From the NCBI GenBank assembly GCA_964511535.1, contig CAZEFW010000018.1, positions 17,167 to 81,166 of the forward strand: 64,000 bases of DNA, read 5' to 3'. The position numbers were made by a program, and so were the translations under genes. This DNA is from CAZCFB01 sp964511535 (lineage in GTDB: Bacteria > Myxococcota_A > Polyangia > GCA-2747355 > CAZCFB01). Shown piece by piece: positions 33,112 to 41,341 of this stretch; position 1 is the first letter of the stretch; each line of letters opens with the position of its first letter. The notes beneath the pieces are model-generated. The model was not told the origin of the DNA, did not search any database, and worked only from the letters and a program-made list of their open reading frames with translations.

Positions 33112-34611
33112 ATGACCCTGCGCCCCCATAACCCCCTGGCCCTGGCCCCGGTCCTGGCCCTGGCCCTCCTTGCCCTCGCCCTCCCCGCCTGCGACGAGCC
33201 GGCCAGCAAGCCGACCCCCGACGCCGGCCCCGCCGGCCCGCTCCAGATCAGCGCGCTGAAGCTCACCCCCAACAGCACCAACGTGCTCTCCTTCACGGTC
33301 ACCTGGAAGACCGACCGCCCGGCCACCTCCACCGTGGAGTTCGGCAAGACCGGCAGCCTGACCCACCGGGTGCGCAACGCCACCCTCACCACCGACCACA
33401 AGGTGCTGGTCATCGGCCTTCACGAGCGCACCGCCTACGCCTGGCGCGCCCTGTCCGAGGCCGCCGACGGCGCCCGGGCAGCCTCGGCAGCGGCCAGCTA
33501 CACCACCAGCCCGCTGCCGTCCTACATCCCCTACGGCAAGGTGGTGGTCCACGACCGCCGCCGGGCGTACGCCGGCTGGACGCTGATGTCGGTCAACGCC
33601 TGCAAGCGCAGCGGCCTGATCATCACCTGGGACCAGGACTTCCCGCCCACCGCCGTGATGTACGACATGGACGGCCGGCCGGTCTGGTACAACGCCCACG
33701 GCCTGGGGCGCATCGGCGACGTGCGGTTCTACGGCGACCGGATCCTGGCCCAGAGCATGGCCGACGTGGTGGAGAAGAAGCCCGCCGCCGTGGAGGTGGA
33801 CCTGGCCGGCGAGGTGCTGTGGAAGGGGCCGAACCAGCCCCTGCTCCAGGTGGACGGCTCATACCACCACCACTTCGAGAAGCTGCCCGGCGGCACCTAC
33901 CTCGCCGCCATGTCACGACAGATCGACAAGACCGTGGGTGACGTGATGGTGGAGATGGACAGCGCCCACAAGGTGCTCTGGTCCTGGAGCGCGTTCGAGC
34001 ACCTGCGCCCGGACGTGACCCAGGACAAGAGCTCCTACGGCATCTACGCCTGGACCCACATCAACGCCGCGGTGATGAACAGCGCCTCGGACTGGGTACT
34101 GCTCGGGGCGCGCAACGTGAGCACGATCTACAAGGTCAAGAAGAGCACCGGAGAGATCCTCTGGGCGCTGGGCGCCGGCGGCGACTTCGCCCCGGATCCC
34201 GACGCCGCCCACCCCTGGTTCCAGCAGCCCCACGGCCTGGAGGTGCTGCCCGACGGCAACCTGATCATGCTGGACAACGGCTTGATCGGGCGCGGCTTCG
34301 CCCGGGCCATCGAGTACGCCATCGACGAGGAGGCGCGCACCTCGCGCATCGTCTGGCAGTACCGCGGCGGCGAGGACCACCGGTTCTTCTCCAACTACTG
34401 GGGCGATGCGGATCGGCTGCCCAACGGCAACACCGTCATCGCGGTGGGCACCTGGAAGACCGGCGCGTCGAGCCGCTTCTTCGAGGTCACCCGCGCCGGG
34501 CAGATGGTCTGGGAGCTGCAGCTGCCGCCCCGGGCGTCAACCGGCACCTCGGTGGGCGCTTACAACCTGCAGCGCCTCGACCCCCCCCTGGTCGAGCGTA
34601 TCCCCCGGTGA
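33112..34611 (+). CDS. Second ASST family lipoprotein with N-terminal fibronectin-like domain
   Basis: 499 residues, clearly paralogous to the preceding gene and starting 4 nt after it. The lipobox is LALPAC. Residues about 40-115 form a fibronectin-III-like or purple-acid-phosphatase-like N-terminal domain (FTVTWKTDRPATSTVEFGK). The propeller then shows YDMDGRPVWYNAHGLG, YHHHFEKLPGGTYLA, WTHINAAVMNSA, QQPHGLEVLPDGNLIMLDNG and WGDADRLPNGNTVI. The three active-site histidine positions are conserved, which supports function. A tandem pair could give different acceptor specificity or separate steps. The GTG start of the next membrane protein overlaps its stop. Confidence 0.8.
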   Translation: MTLRPHNPLALAPVLALALLALALPACDEPASKPTPDAGPAGPLQISALKLTPNSTNVLSFTVTWKTDRPATSTVEFGKTGSLTHRVRNATLTTDHKVLVIGLHERTAYAWRALSEAADGARAASAAASYTTSPLPSYIPYGKVVVHDRRRAYAGWTLMSVNACKRSGLIITWDQDFPPTAVMYDMDGRPVWYNAHGLGRIGDVRFYGDRILAQSMADVVEKKPAAVEVDLAGEVLWKGPNQPLLQVDGSYHHHFEKLPGGTYLAAMSRQIDKTVGDVMVEMDSAHKVLWSWSAFEHLRPDVTQDKSSYGIYAWTHINAAVMNSASDWVLLGARNVSTIYKVKKSTGEILWALGAGGDFAPDPDAAHPWFQQPHGLEVLPDGNLIMLDNGLIGRGFARAIEYAIDEEARTSRIVWQYRGGEDHRFFSNYWGDADRLPNGNTVIAVGTWKTGASSRFFEVTRAGQMVWELQLPPRASTGTSVGAYNLQRLDPPLVERIPR

Positions 34612-36434
34612 TCGGGGGACGCGTGAGCGAACCTGAACAGCCCGCTGCCCCTGCCCCGCTTTGCTGGTGGGCGCCGTCCGGTCCATCGCGGCCGCCGGGC
34701 GCGCTGGAGCTGGCGGCCTGGGCCGCCCTGCTGGCCTGGCTCTGGATCTCCCGGTGGACCGTCTGCCCGGGGGTGCTCTACGAGTGGGACTCGGTAAACT
34801 ACGCCCTGGGCGCCGCGGACTTCGACGTCTTCAACCACCAGCCCCACCCGCCGGGCTACCCGCTTTACACCCTGCTCTTGCGCTGCCTGGGCGTGCTCAC
34901 GCCGGGCTCGGAGACGGCCCCCTTCCTGCTGGCAAACGGCCTTTTCGGCAGCGCCACCCTGCTGCTGATGGGCTGGATGCTCCGGCGGCACCTCGGCCCC
35001 GCCGGCGCGCTGCTGGCGGCCGCCACCTTCTCGGTCTGCCCCCAGTTCTGGCACCAGGGCGCCGTGTCCACCGCCTACGTCGCCGAGTGCTTCTGCAGCG
35101 TCGGGTGCATGGCCGTGGCGCTGGCCCTGGTGCGGCGGGAGCTCCGCCCCGCCCCGGCGGCGCTGGTGGCGGCGCTGCTGCTGGGCGTGCGCCCCAGCGG
35201 CGCCCTGTCCTTCATGCCGCTGCTGTTGCTGGCGCTCTACATGAGCTGGCCCGGCTGGCGCGGGTTGCTTGTGGCCGCGGCGACCTTCAGCGGCGGGTGC
35301 GCGCTCTGGTTCTTTCCCATGGTGGCCCTTGGCGAGGGGTGGGCCCGCTACTGGGAGGCCACCTCCGCCCTGTACGCATGGCAACAGGACACCATGGCCA
35401 GCGTCTCGGCGGTGTACAACGGCTCGGTGCTGCTGCGGTTCCTGACCGACGGCATGAACCTGCTGCTGGTGGCGCTGCTGCTCAACGCGGCCGCGGCCGT
35501 GGCCGTGGCGCGCGGCCCGGGTTGGCGCCGCACCTGCGCGCTGCTGGCCGCCTGGTTCCTGCCCGGGGCCTCCATCTACACCTTCTACCACCTGGCCAAG
35601 AGCGGCTACGTGCTGACCCTGATGCCCATCTCCTTCGTGGCCACGGGGCTCGCCCTGGGCGCCGCCACGCGCGCCCTGCCCCGGCGCTGGGCCAGGGGCT
35701 TGTTGGCGATCAACGGCGTGGTGCTGGCGCTCTACCTGGCGCTGAACATCAGCGCCTTCTACCTCGCGGTGCCTGCCGAGCTGCACCGCCACCGCGCGGC
35801 GCGGATCCCGCTCCCCGACCCGGTGCTGCTGCTGGGAGACTACGGGCGCCTCGGCCTGCAGTATCAGACCTACCCCCAGCGCCAGATCAAGCGCATCATC
35901 GGCAGCCTCGATCGGGACCGGGACCTGGTCCTCTTCCTGTTCGGCGCCCACGAGCTGCACCGCATCGCCATGTTCCACCACCCGGATCATCGGATCATCG
36001 CCACCTCTCTGGGACACCTGCGCGCCCTGTCGCGCCCGCGGTCCGCGCACTGGCCCGGCAGCTTCGGCGAGTTCCAGACCGACGTGCTGCGGCCCATGCA
36101 GCACGAGCCGTCGCCCCCCCGGGCGACCTGCGTGCACGCGCTTTACGACCGGCTGGTGCTGGGGCGCGGCGGCACGGAGCTGGAGCTCCCGCTGGGGCGC
36201 GCGGCCAGGCCCCGCCGCCTGATCATCGTCTACCCCGCGCCGGAGACGCGGGTCCGCCTCGGGCTCGGCGTGGAGCTCGAGGCCCGGCCCCACGTGGGCG
36301 GCGGCTTCCACGCCGTGGAGGTCACCACCCCCGGGCTGAAGGAGAGCCTGGCGATCCAGGACAACGACGCCGGGGAGCGGCTGCGCGCCTGCTTCGAGCG
36401 GCCTGACGGGGCCGCGGCCGCGGCTCGACGCTGA
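34608..36434 (+). CDS. Polytopic glycosyltransferase-like membrane protein (PMT/DUF2723 type)
   Basis: About 608 residues if translation starts at the GTG overlapping the upstream TGA; a GTG at 34623 with GGGGG four bases before it is a good alternative. Some ten membrane segments are visible up to residue 385. The first periplasmic loop after helix 1 has YEWDSVNYALGAADFDVFNH and QPHPPGYPLYTLLLR, the acidic-loop signature of GT-C enzymes that use lipid-linked sugars (GT39/DUF2723). The last 220 residues are soluble. It is therefore probably a periplasmic-face glycosyltransferase acting on a surface molecule or protein. It could add sugars to sulfated products of its neighbours. The KAS III gene follows 53 nt later with its own promoter. 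Confidence 0.72.
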   Translation: MIGGRVSEPEQPAAPAPLCWWAPSGPSRPPGALELAAWAALLAWLWISRWTVCPGVLYEWDSVNYALGAADFDVFNHQPHPPGYPLYTLLLRCLGVLTPGSETAPFLLANGLFGSATLLLMGWMLRRHLGPAGALLAAATFSVCPQFWHQGAVSTAYVAECFCSVGCMAVALALVRRELRPAPAALVAALLLGVRPSGALSFMPLLLLALYMSWPGWRGLLVAAATFSGGCALWFFPMVALGEGWARYWEATSALYAWQQDTMASVSAVYNGSVLLRFLTDGMNLLLVALLLNAAAAVAVARGPGWRRTCALLAAWFLPGASIYTFYHLAKSGYVLTLMPISFVATGLALGAATRALPRRWARGLLAINGVVLALYLALNISAFYLAVPAELHRHRAARIPLPDPVLLLGDYGRLGLQYQTYPQRQIKRIIGSLDRDRDLVLFLFGAHELHRIAMFHHPDHRIIATSLGHLRALSRPRSAHWPGSFGEFQTDVLRPMQHEPSPPRATCVHALYDRLVLGRGGTELELPLGRAARPRRLIIVYPAPETRVRLGLGVELEARPHVGGGFHAVEVTTPGLKESLAIQDNDAGERLRACFERPDGAAAAARR

Positions 36435-36440
36435 TATACT
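36432..36440 (+). promoter_or_regulatory. Extended -10 promoter before the KAS III-like gene
   Basis: TGA-TATACT (36432-36440) is an extended -10 motif lying across the stop codon of the upstream gene, in an AT-rich patch. It would give a leader of about 41 nt with AGGAG before the ATG at 36488. Confidence 0.5.
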
Positions 36441-36487
36441 ATGTAAAGAAATTGGCGAAGATTACGCCCGGTTGATATAGGAGAATT

Positions 36488-37513
36488 ATGTCTTTTCCAG
36501 AGGTCTACCTGTCGAAACCCTCCATCAACCTGCCAGGCGAGCGGCTGCACAACGACGACGTGCTGGCCGAGATCAAGGCCAACTACCGCGGCGATCCCAA
36601 CGTCTGGCCCATCATCCAGGGCGCGGTGCTGAAGATCTTCGAGCGCTGCAACTCCCGCTACCGCTACATCCAGCGGGACCCCTCGGTGCGTGTGGGCGAC
36701 ATCGCCGCGTCCGCCGCCAGCGAGTGCATGGAGGCGTGCGGGGTGACCGCCGATGACATCGATCTGGTTGTCTACGGCGGCATCGCCCGGGAGTACTTCG
36801 AGCCGGCGACAGCCATGGAGGTCTCGGCCAAGATCGGCCTGGAGCAGGTGCACGCTTTCGACGTCACCAGCGCCTGCGTGGGGCAGCTGGAGGGGATCCA
36901 CATCGCCTCGTCGTTCCTGGGGTTGTACCCCGAGTACCGCAACGCCCTGGTGGTCTCGGGCGAGCTGACCCGGCAGTTCCTCGGCTACGAGGTGCAGACG
37001 CCGGAGGAGCTGGAGTACAAGCTGGCCGGCATGACCATCGGCAACGCGGCCGCCGCCTGGCTGGTGGGCCGGAAGCCCTACGCCGACGGGAGCGCGCGCC
37101 TCATCGCCGCCAACAACTACTCCCTGCCCCAGAACTGGGGCCTCTGCTCGGCGCCCATCGACGGCACCTTCACGTCCTACTCGCACGAGCTGTTCAAGCT
37201 GAACATCCATGTGCCGCCGGAGCTGGCCCGGGTGATCCACAAGGCCGGCTGGACTCCGGAGCAGGTGAAACACTTCGTCTTCCACCAGCCGAGCGAGTTC
37301 ATGAATCACAAGGTCCTGGTGGAGCTGGGCGTCGACCCGGAGCGCGGGCTCGGCACCCACAACCTGTACGGCAACACCTCGTCCACCACCGTGGCGCTCA
37401 ACATGCACGAGCTGCTCAAGCAGCGCGAGTTCGCCGCCGACGACAAGGTGATCTACAGCTCCGCCGCGGCGGGCTTCAGCATGGTGACCCTGGCCGGCAT
37501 CTGGACCACCTGA
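36488..37513 (+). CDS. 3-oxoacyl-ACP synthase III (KAS III/FabH-like) condensing enzyme
   Basis: 341 residues. The catalytic triad is complete: C130 in FDVTSACVGQLEG, H266 in FVFHQPSEFMNHK and N296 in NLYGNTSSTT. Such thiolase-fold enzymes decarboxylatively condense an acyl-CoA or acyl-ACP with malonyl-ACP, or join two acyl chains as OleA does. AGGAGAATT precedes the ATG. Only one FabH-type gene is here, with no fatty-acid synthase partners. It is followed 10 nt later by a PAPS-type sulfotransferase, so I infer a specialised acyl or polyketide-like product that becomes sulfated. Housekeeping initiation of fatty-acid synthesis is the main alternative. Confidence 0.88.
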   Translation: MSFPEVYLSKPSINLPGERLHNDDVLAEIKANYRGDPNVWPIIQGAVLKIFERCNSRYRYIQRDPSVRVGDIAASAASECMEACGVTADDIDLVVYGGIAREYFEPATAMEVSAKIGLEQVHAFDVTSACVGQLEGIHIASSFLGLYPEYRNALVVSGELTRQFLGYEVQTPEELEYKLAGMTIGNAAAAWLVGRKPYADGSARLIAANNYSLPQNWGLCSAPIDGTFTSYSHELFKLNIHVPPELARVIHKAGWTPEQVKHFVFHQPSEFMNHKVLVELGVDPERGLGTHNLYGNTSSTTVALNMHELLKQREFAADDKVIYSSAAAGFSMVTLAGIWTT

Positions 37514-37523
37514 GGAGGAGGAA

Positions 37524-38624
37524 GTGCTGCGCTACCTGAGGCTGTACCGCACCATCATCCGCACCTTCGGTTTTCGCGTCCGCCCCATCTTCACCTTCCT
37601 GCTCAAGCAGATCCACCGCCTCATCAGCGGCGGAACCCGCGGGCTGGACCATGTGGTGTACCCCGGCTTCAAGAAGCGCAAGCTCGATCGGCCGATCTTC
37701 ATCCTGGGCAACCCGCGCAGCGGCACCACCTTCGTGCACCGCTTCCTGCTCAACAGCCAGCGCCTGTGCGCGTTCGAGCTGTGGGAGATGCTGCTGCCCG
37801 CCATCACCGCGCGGCGCATGTTCGGCGGGGTCCTCAAGGCCCTCGCCCCGTTCAACCCGGCCCGCTATCACAGCTCCGAGGCCCACGAGACGAGCCTGCG
37901 GGACATCGAGACCGACGACGTCGCCTGGTTCATGCACGCGGTGGACGGGCCGTTTTTGTGGGCCTACTTTCACGCCTGGGAGGACACCTGGGGCAGCGAG
38001 CAGTCGAAGCGCGCCATGGACCTGGGGTACGACACGGCCACCCGGGAGCGGCTGTTCCGCTACATGGAGGGGTGCTGGCGGCGCAACATGCACGCCAAGG
38101 ACCGGGACCGGATCATCTGCAAGACCTCGGTGCTCAGCTCCCAGGCGGCGTACCTGCTGGAGCGCTACCCCGACGCCAAGCTGCTCTACCTGGTGCGCGA
38201 TCCCATGTCCACCATCCCGTCGGGCATGTCCCTGCTCACCGGCGTGCTGGAGGGGGCCTACGACATCTGGAGCGGCACCAGCGCGGAGGCGCGGGAGCGC
38301 TACCTCGAGAACCTGTACCAGGCCAGCTGCTCCTGGTACCGCTCCTACCACGAGCTGGTGCAGAGCGGCGCCATCCGCCCCGAGCAGCACCTGGTGGTGC
38401 CCTACCCCTCCCTGCTCGCGGACCTGGAGGGGACCATGACCCGCATCGCCGAGTTCACCGAGCTGGACCCGGTGCCCGAGTTCTGGGACAAGCTCAAGGC
38501 CCAGGCGGAGAAGCAGAAGACCCGCAAGAGCGGGCACAAGTACTCGCTGGAGAAGTTCGGCCTCACCGAGGAGCGCATCCGGAAGGACCTGGCGTTCGTT
38601 TACGACAACTACGAGGTGGAGTAG
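37524..38624 (+). CDS. PAPS-dependent sulfotransferase
   Basis: 366 residues from a GTG with GGAGGAG upstream. ILGNPRSGTTFVHRFL (residues 60-75) is the 5'-phosphosulfate-binding loop, with R65-S66-G67-T68. LLYLVRDPMSTIPSG (220-234) is the 3'-phosphate-binding motif with R225 and S229. The family (Sulfotransfer_3/LPS-type) transfers sulfate from PAPS to a hydroxyl of a lipid, glycan or small molecule. The N-terminal 35 residues are basic and hydrophobic and could associate with membranes. It starts 10 nt after the KAS III gene, so a sulfated acyl product is a reasonable inference. It ends at the base next to the stop of the convergent TPR lipoprotein gene. Confidence 0.88.
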   Translation: MLRYLRLYRTIIRTFGFRVRPIFTFLLKQIHRLISGGTRGLDHVVYPGFKKRKLDRPIFILGNPRSGTTFVHRFLLNSQRLCAFELWEMLLPAITARRMFGGVLKALAPFNPARYHSSEAHETSLRDIETDDVAWFMHAVDGPFLWAYFHAWEDTWGSEQSKRAMDLGYDTATRERLFRYMEGCWRRNMHAKDRDRIICKTSVLSSQAAYLLERYPDAKLLYLVRDPMSTIPSGMSLLTGVLEGAYDIWSGTSAEARERYLENLYQASCSWYRSYHELVQSGAIRPEQHLVVPYPSLLADLEGTMTRIAEFTELDPVPEFWDKLKAQAEKQKTRKSGHKYSLEKFGLTEERIRKDLAFVYDNYEVE

Positions 38625-39941
38625 CTACCAGAGCTTGTGCTCGCCCAGCATGGCCCTGATCTGAGGCGTCGCCCCGCCCTCCTTGAGCGTCACCTTTGCC
38701 TTGCCCTCCGCTGACAGCTTCATGTCCAGCAAGACCTTGCGCGATATGGGCAACCCCTTGGTCTGCAGCTCATTGTCGATCTCGATGCCAGGCAGCTCTT
38801 CATCATCCATGCGCACCCGCTCGTAGCTGTCCAACAGGGGGATCTGCAAGGGGCAGCGCACCGGCTGCTTGTCGTCCTCCGGCACCAGGCAGATTGTAGC
38901 GCTGTCCACCTGGCGGCCCTCCTCCTCGGCGATGCCGAGGTCACGGTCGGACCTGTTATGCCGCACCACGGAGCGCAGCAGCCAGCGCCCGCCGAGCTGC
39001 TCCTCCTCGAACTTCAGGTATTCGGCTTGTTCGTAGATGCCGAAGGCGCCGGGGTTGTACACCGTGGCCAGCCTGGCCAGCGCTTGCACCTTGCCGCCCG
39101 GTTGGTCCGCTACCAGGTAGTGCTCGACCATGCGCTCCAGCTCATCGCTCACTGTAAGCACCTGGGCCCTGGAAACGGAGCGACCGTCCTTGGCGCACTC
39201 GGGCGCCTCCTGCTCCTCGGGGTTGAAGCCATAAGCGTCCATGTACTCCCGCGCAAGGCACTTGCATAGCGCGTCCATGTCCGCGAACACTTCGGCGCAT
39301 GGGACGAGATCCATCTGAGGCGCGACGGGGCTGACGCGCTCGGGCGCCGCGCTGCCGGCGCTGGCTGCGACCTCGGCGAGCCGCTTTGCCACCCCCTTAT
39401 GAGGCCGCAGCGCCAGCGAGCGAGAGTAGTATCCCATCGCCTTGCCCGCCTTCTTCCGGGCCTCGGCGACTCGCCCGAGGTTGTAGAGGCTGGCGGCCTT
39501 GATCCTGTCCTCGGTGGCCGCCAGGACGGAGTCCCGATTGGCCTTCCCCGCGCGCCCGTAATCGCCGGCCTGAAACGCGGCCCACCCGAGCTCGCTAAGG
39601 GCGCGGCTGTCCATGGGGATCGCCTTCAGGCACAGCTCGAACTGTTTCTGGGCCTTCGACCACTTCTTCTGGCGCGCCAGCTTGCGTCCGGCTGCCAGGG
39701 CCTTGAAGTACGCCTTGCGCTGCGCTGGCGAGACCACCGGCGCCGGGGGATTCTGCTTCTTCTTCTCTTTCTTCGAGGCCTGTTTTTTTGCCGGAGGACT
39801 GGTGGGCGCGGGCTGCGCCTTCGTGGACGGCGGCTGCGCGGGATTTTGGGCCGGGGCGGCCGCCTTCTCCTTGCAGGCGGCGCAGAGGAGCGCGAGGCCG
39901 ATGGTGATGATCGCAGCGGTGGTGGTCTTCTTCAGGTTCAT
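38625..39941 (-). CDS. TPR lipoprotein, paralogue B
   Basis: 438 residues. The lipobox is LLCAAC (C23), followed by a Pro/Lys/Ala-rich linker of about 45 residues. Two or three TPR-like helical repeats cover about residues 75-190 (KWSKAQKQFELCLKAIPMD, ALSELGWAAFQAGDYGRAGK and AASLYNLGRVAEARKKAGKA). The remaining 240 residues are an unrecognised domain with several Cys and a conserved C-terminus IRAMLGEHKLW. It is closely similar throughout to the gene at 39980, 38 nt upstream on the same strand, so the two are a tandem duplication in one operon. A scaffolding or peptidoglycan-associated role is possible but unsupported by motifs. Confidence 0.75.
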   Translation of the reverse strand: MNLKKTTTAAIITIGLALLCAACKEKAAAPAQNPAQPPSTKAQPAPTSPPAKKQASKKEKKKQNPPAPVVSPAQRKAYFKALAAGRKLARQKKWSKAQKQFELCLKAIPMDSRALSELGWAAFQAGDYGRAGKANRDSVLAATEDRIKAASLYNLGRVAEARKKAGKAMGYYSRSLALRPHKGVAKRLAEVAASAGSAAPERVSPVAPQMDLVPCAEVFADMDALCKCLAREYMDAYGFNPEEQEAPECAKDGRSVSRAQVLTVSDELERMVEHYLVADQPGGKVQALARLATVYNPGAFGIYEQAEYLKFEEEQLGGRWLLRSVVRHNRSDRDLGIAEEEGRQVDSATICLVPEDDKQPVRCPLQIPLLDSYERVRMDDEELPGIEIDNELQTKGLPISRKVLLDMKLSAEGKAKVTLKEGGATPQIRAMLGEHKLW

Positions 39942-39979
39942 TTCGCCTCTCCTGTACCCGAAAGCTTGCAGCGCTCTCC

Positions 39980-41278
39980 CTACCAGAGGCGGTGCTCGCC
40001 GAGCATCGCCTTGACCGGGCCGTCCGCTTCCCCTGCCTTCAGCACTACCCTGGCCGCGCCCTCGGGCATGAGCTCTACCTCCAGCTTCACAGCGCGCTTG
40101 ATCGGCAGCCCCTGGGTGCGCATCGACTCGTCCAGATCATCATCACCGCCTTCGAGCTCGATGCGCTCCCGGGTGTACTGGTCAAACACCGGCACCTGCA
40201 GCGGACAGGTGACCGCGCCGTTTTCGGGGATCACGCAGACCGTGAGTCGGTGGACAGTGCGCCCCTCCTCCTCCGAGATGCCCTGGTCCCGGTCGGTGCG
40301 GTGGTGGTGCAGCAGGGAGCGCAGCACATGGCGCTCGCCCAGCTTCTCCACGGTGAAGCCCTTGTGCTGCAGCTCCTCGTAGATGCCGAACGCGCCGGGG
40401 TTGTAGACGCCGGCGAGCCGGGTCACCGCCTGCACCTGGCCACCGGGCTGCTTCGCCACGAGGTAGTGGTTCTCCATGTGGTGCTCCATGGAGCCGATCT
40501 TCACCACCTTGACCCGCCCCACCTCCTGGCCCGGGTCCTCGCAACCGGGCTCCTCGGTCGCGGCGCCCAGCCCGTGGTCGTCGACGAATGCCTTTGCCAG
40601 GCAGCGGCACAGGGCATCCTCCGAGGGGAACAGCTTCTGGCACGGGGCGTCGGTGGCTCGCGGCGCCACCGGGCTCTTGCCACCGGGCGCGGCCGCGCCG
40701 GCCCTGGCCGCCAGCCCCGACAGCCGCGCTGCCACTGCCTTGTGCGGGCGCAGCGCCAGGGAGCGCGAGTAGTGCCCCATGGCCTCGGCCACCTTCTCCT
40801 GCGCCTCGGCCACCCGTCCCAGGTTGTACAGGCTGGCGGCCCGAACCCGGTCCTCGGTAGTGGCGTTGACCGAGTCGCGGTTCGCCTTGCGCGCCCGCTC
40901 GTAGTCTCCTGCCTGGAACGCTGCCCAGCCGAGCTCGCTCAGGGCGCGGCCGTCCATGGGGATCGACTTGAGGGCGGCCTCGAACTGCTCCTGCGCGCCG
41001 GCCCACTTCTTTGCCCTGGCCAGCTTTCGCCCGGCCTTGAGCGACTTGAAATAGGCCTTGCGCTGCGCAGGCGTTACCACGGGCGCGGGCGGCCGCTTCT
41101 TCTGCTCCTCCGCGGCCTCCTGCGCGGGAGTGGGCCTGGCGGGCGCGGGCTTCGACTCGGGCGCATGCGCCTGTACTGGCGCAGGTGCGGGAGCGGTCGG
41201 CTTATCCTTGCAGGCGGAACCGGAGAGCGCGAGGCAGAACACGAGGGACGCAAGAGAGAGGGACAATTCGAGGTTCAT
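39980..41278 (-). CDS. TPR lipoprotein, paralogue A
   Basis: 432 residues, the first gene of the tandem pair. GGAG lies seven bases before the ATG at 41278. The lipobox is SGSAC, then an Ala/Pro/Lys linker and TPR-like repeats (KKWAGAQEQFEAALKSIPMD, ALSELGWAAFQAGDYERARK and AASLYNLGRVAEAQEKVAEA). The C-terminal domain ends with VKAMLGEHRLW, as in paralogue B. Segments VYNPGAFGIYE and GISEEEGR are shared by both, which marks them as conserved functional regions. It is divergent from the Cys-rich MopE-motif gene at 41342. No enzymatic motif is visible. Confidence 0.75.
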   Translation of the reverse strand: MNLELSLSLASLVFCLALSGSACKDKPTAPAPAPVQAHAPESKPAPARPTPAQEAAEEQKKRPPAPVVTPAQRKAYFKSLKAGRKLARAKKWAGAQEQFEAALKSIPMDGRALSELGWAAFQAGDYERARKANRDSVNATTEDRVRAASLYNLGRVAEAQEKVAEAMGHYSRSLALRPHKAVAARLSGLAARAGAAAPGGKSPVAPRATDAPCQKLFPSEDALCRCLAKAFVDDHGLGAATEEPGCEDPGQEVGRVKVVKIGSMEHHMENHYLVAKQPGGQVQAVTRLAGVYNPGAFGIYEELQHKGFTVEKLGERHVLRSLLHHHRTDRDQGISEEEGRTVHRLTVCVIPENGAVTCPLQVPVFDQYTRERIELEGGDDDLDESMRTQGLPIKRAVKLEVELMPEGAARVVLKAGEADGPVKAMLGEHRLW

Positions 41279-41341
41279 GGGAGCATCTCCGTTGCCCGGT
41301 AGCTTACACTGAACGGGCAGAGGCTTCCTGGAGGATACGCC

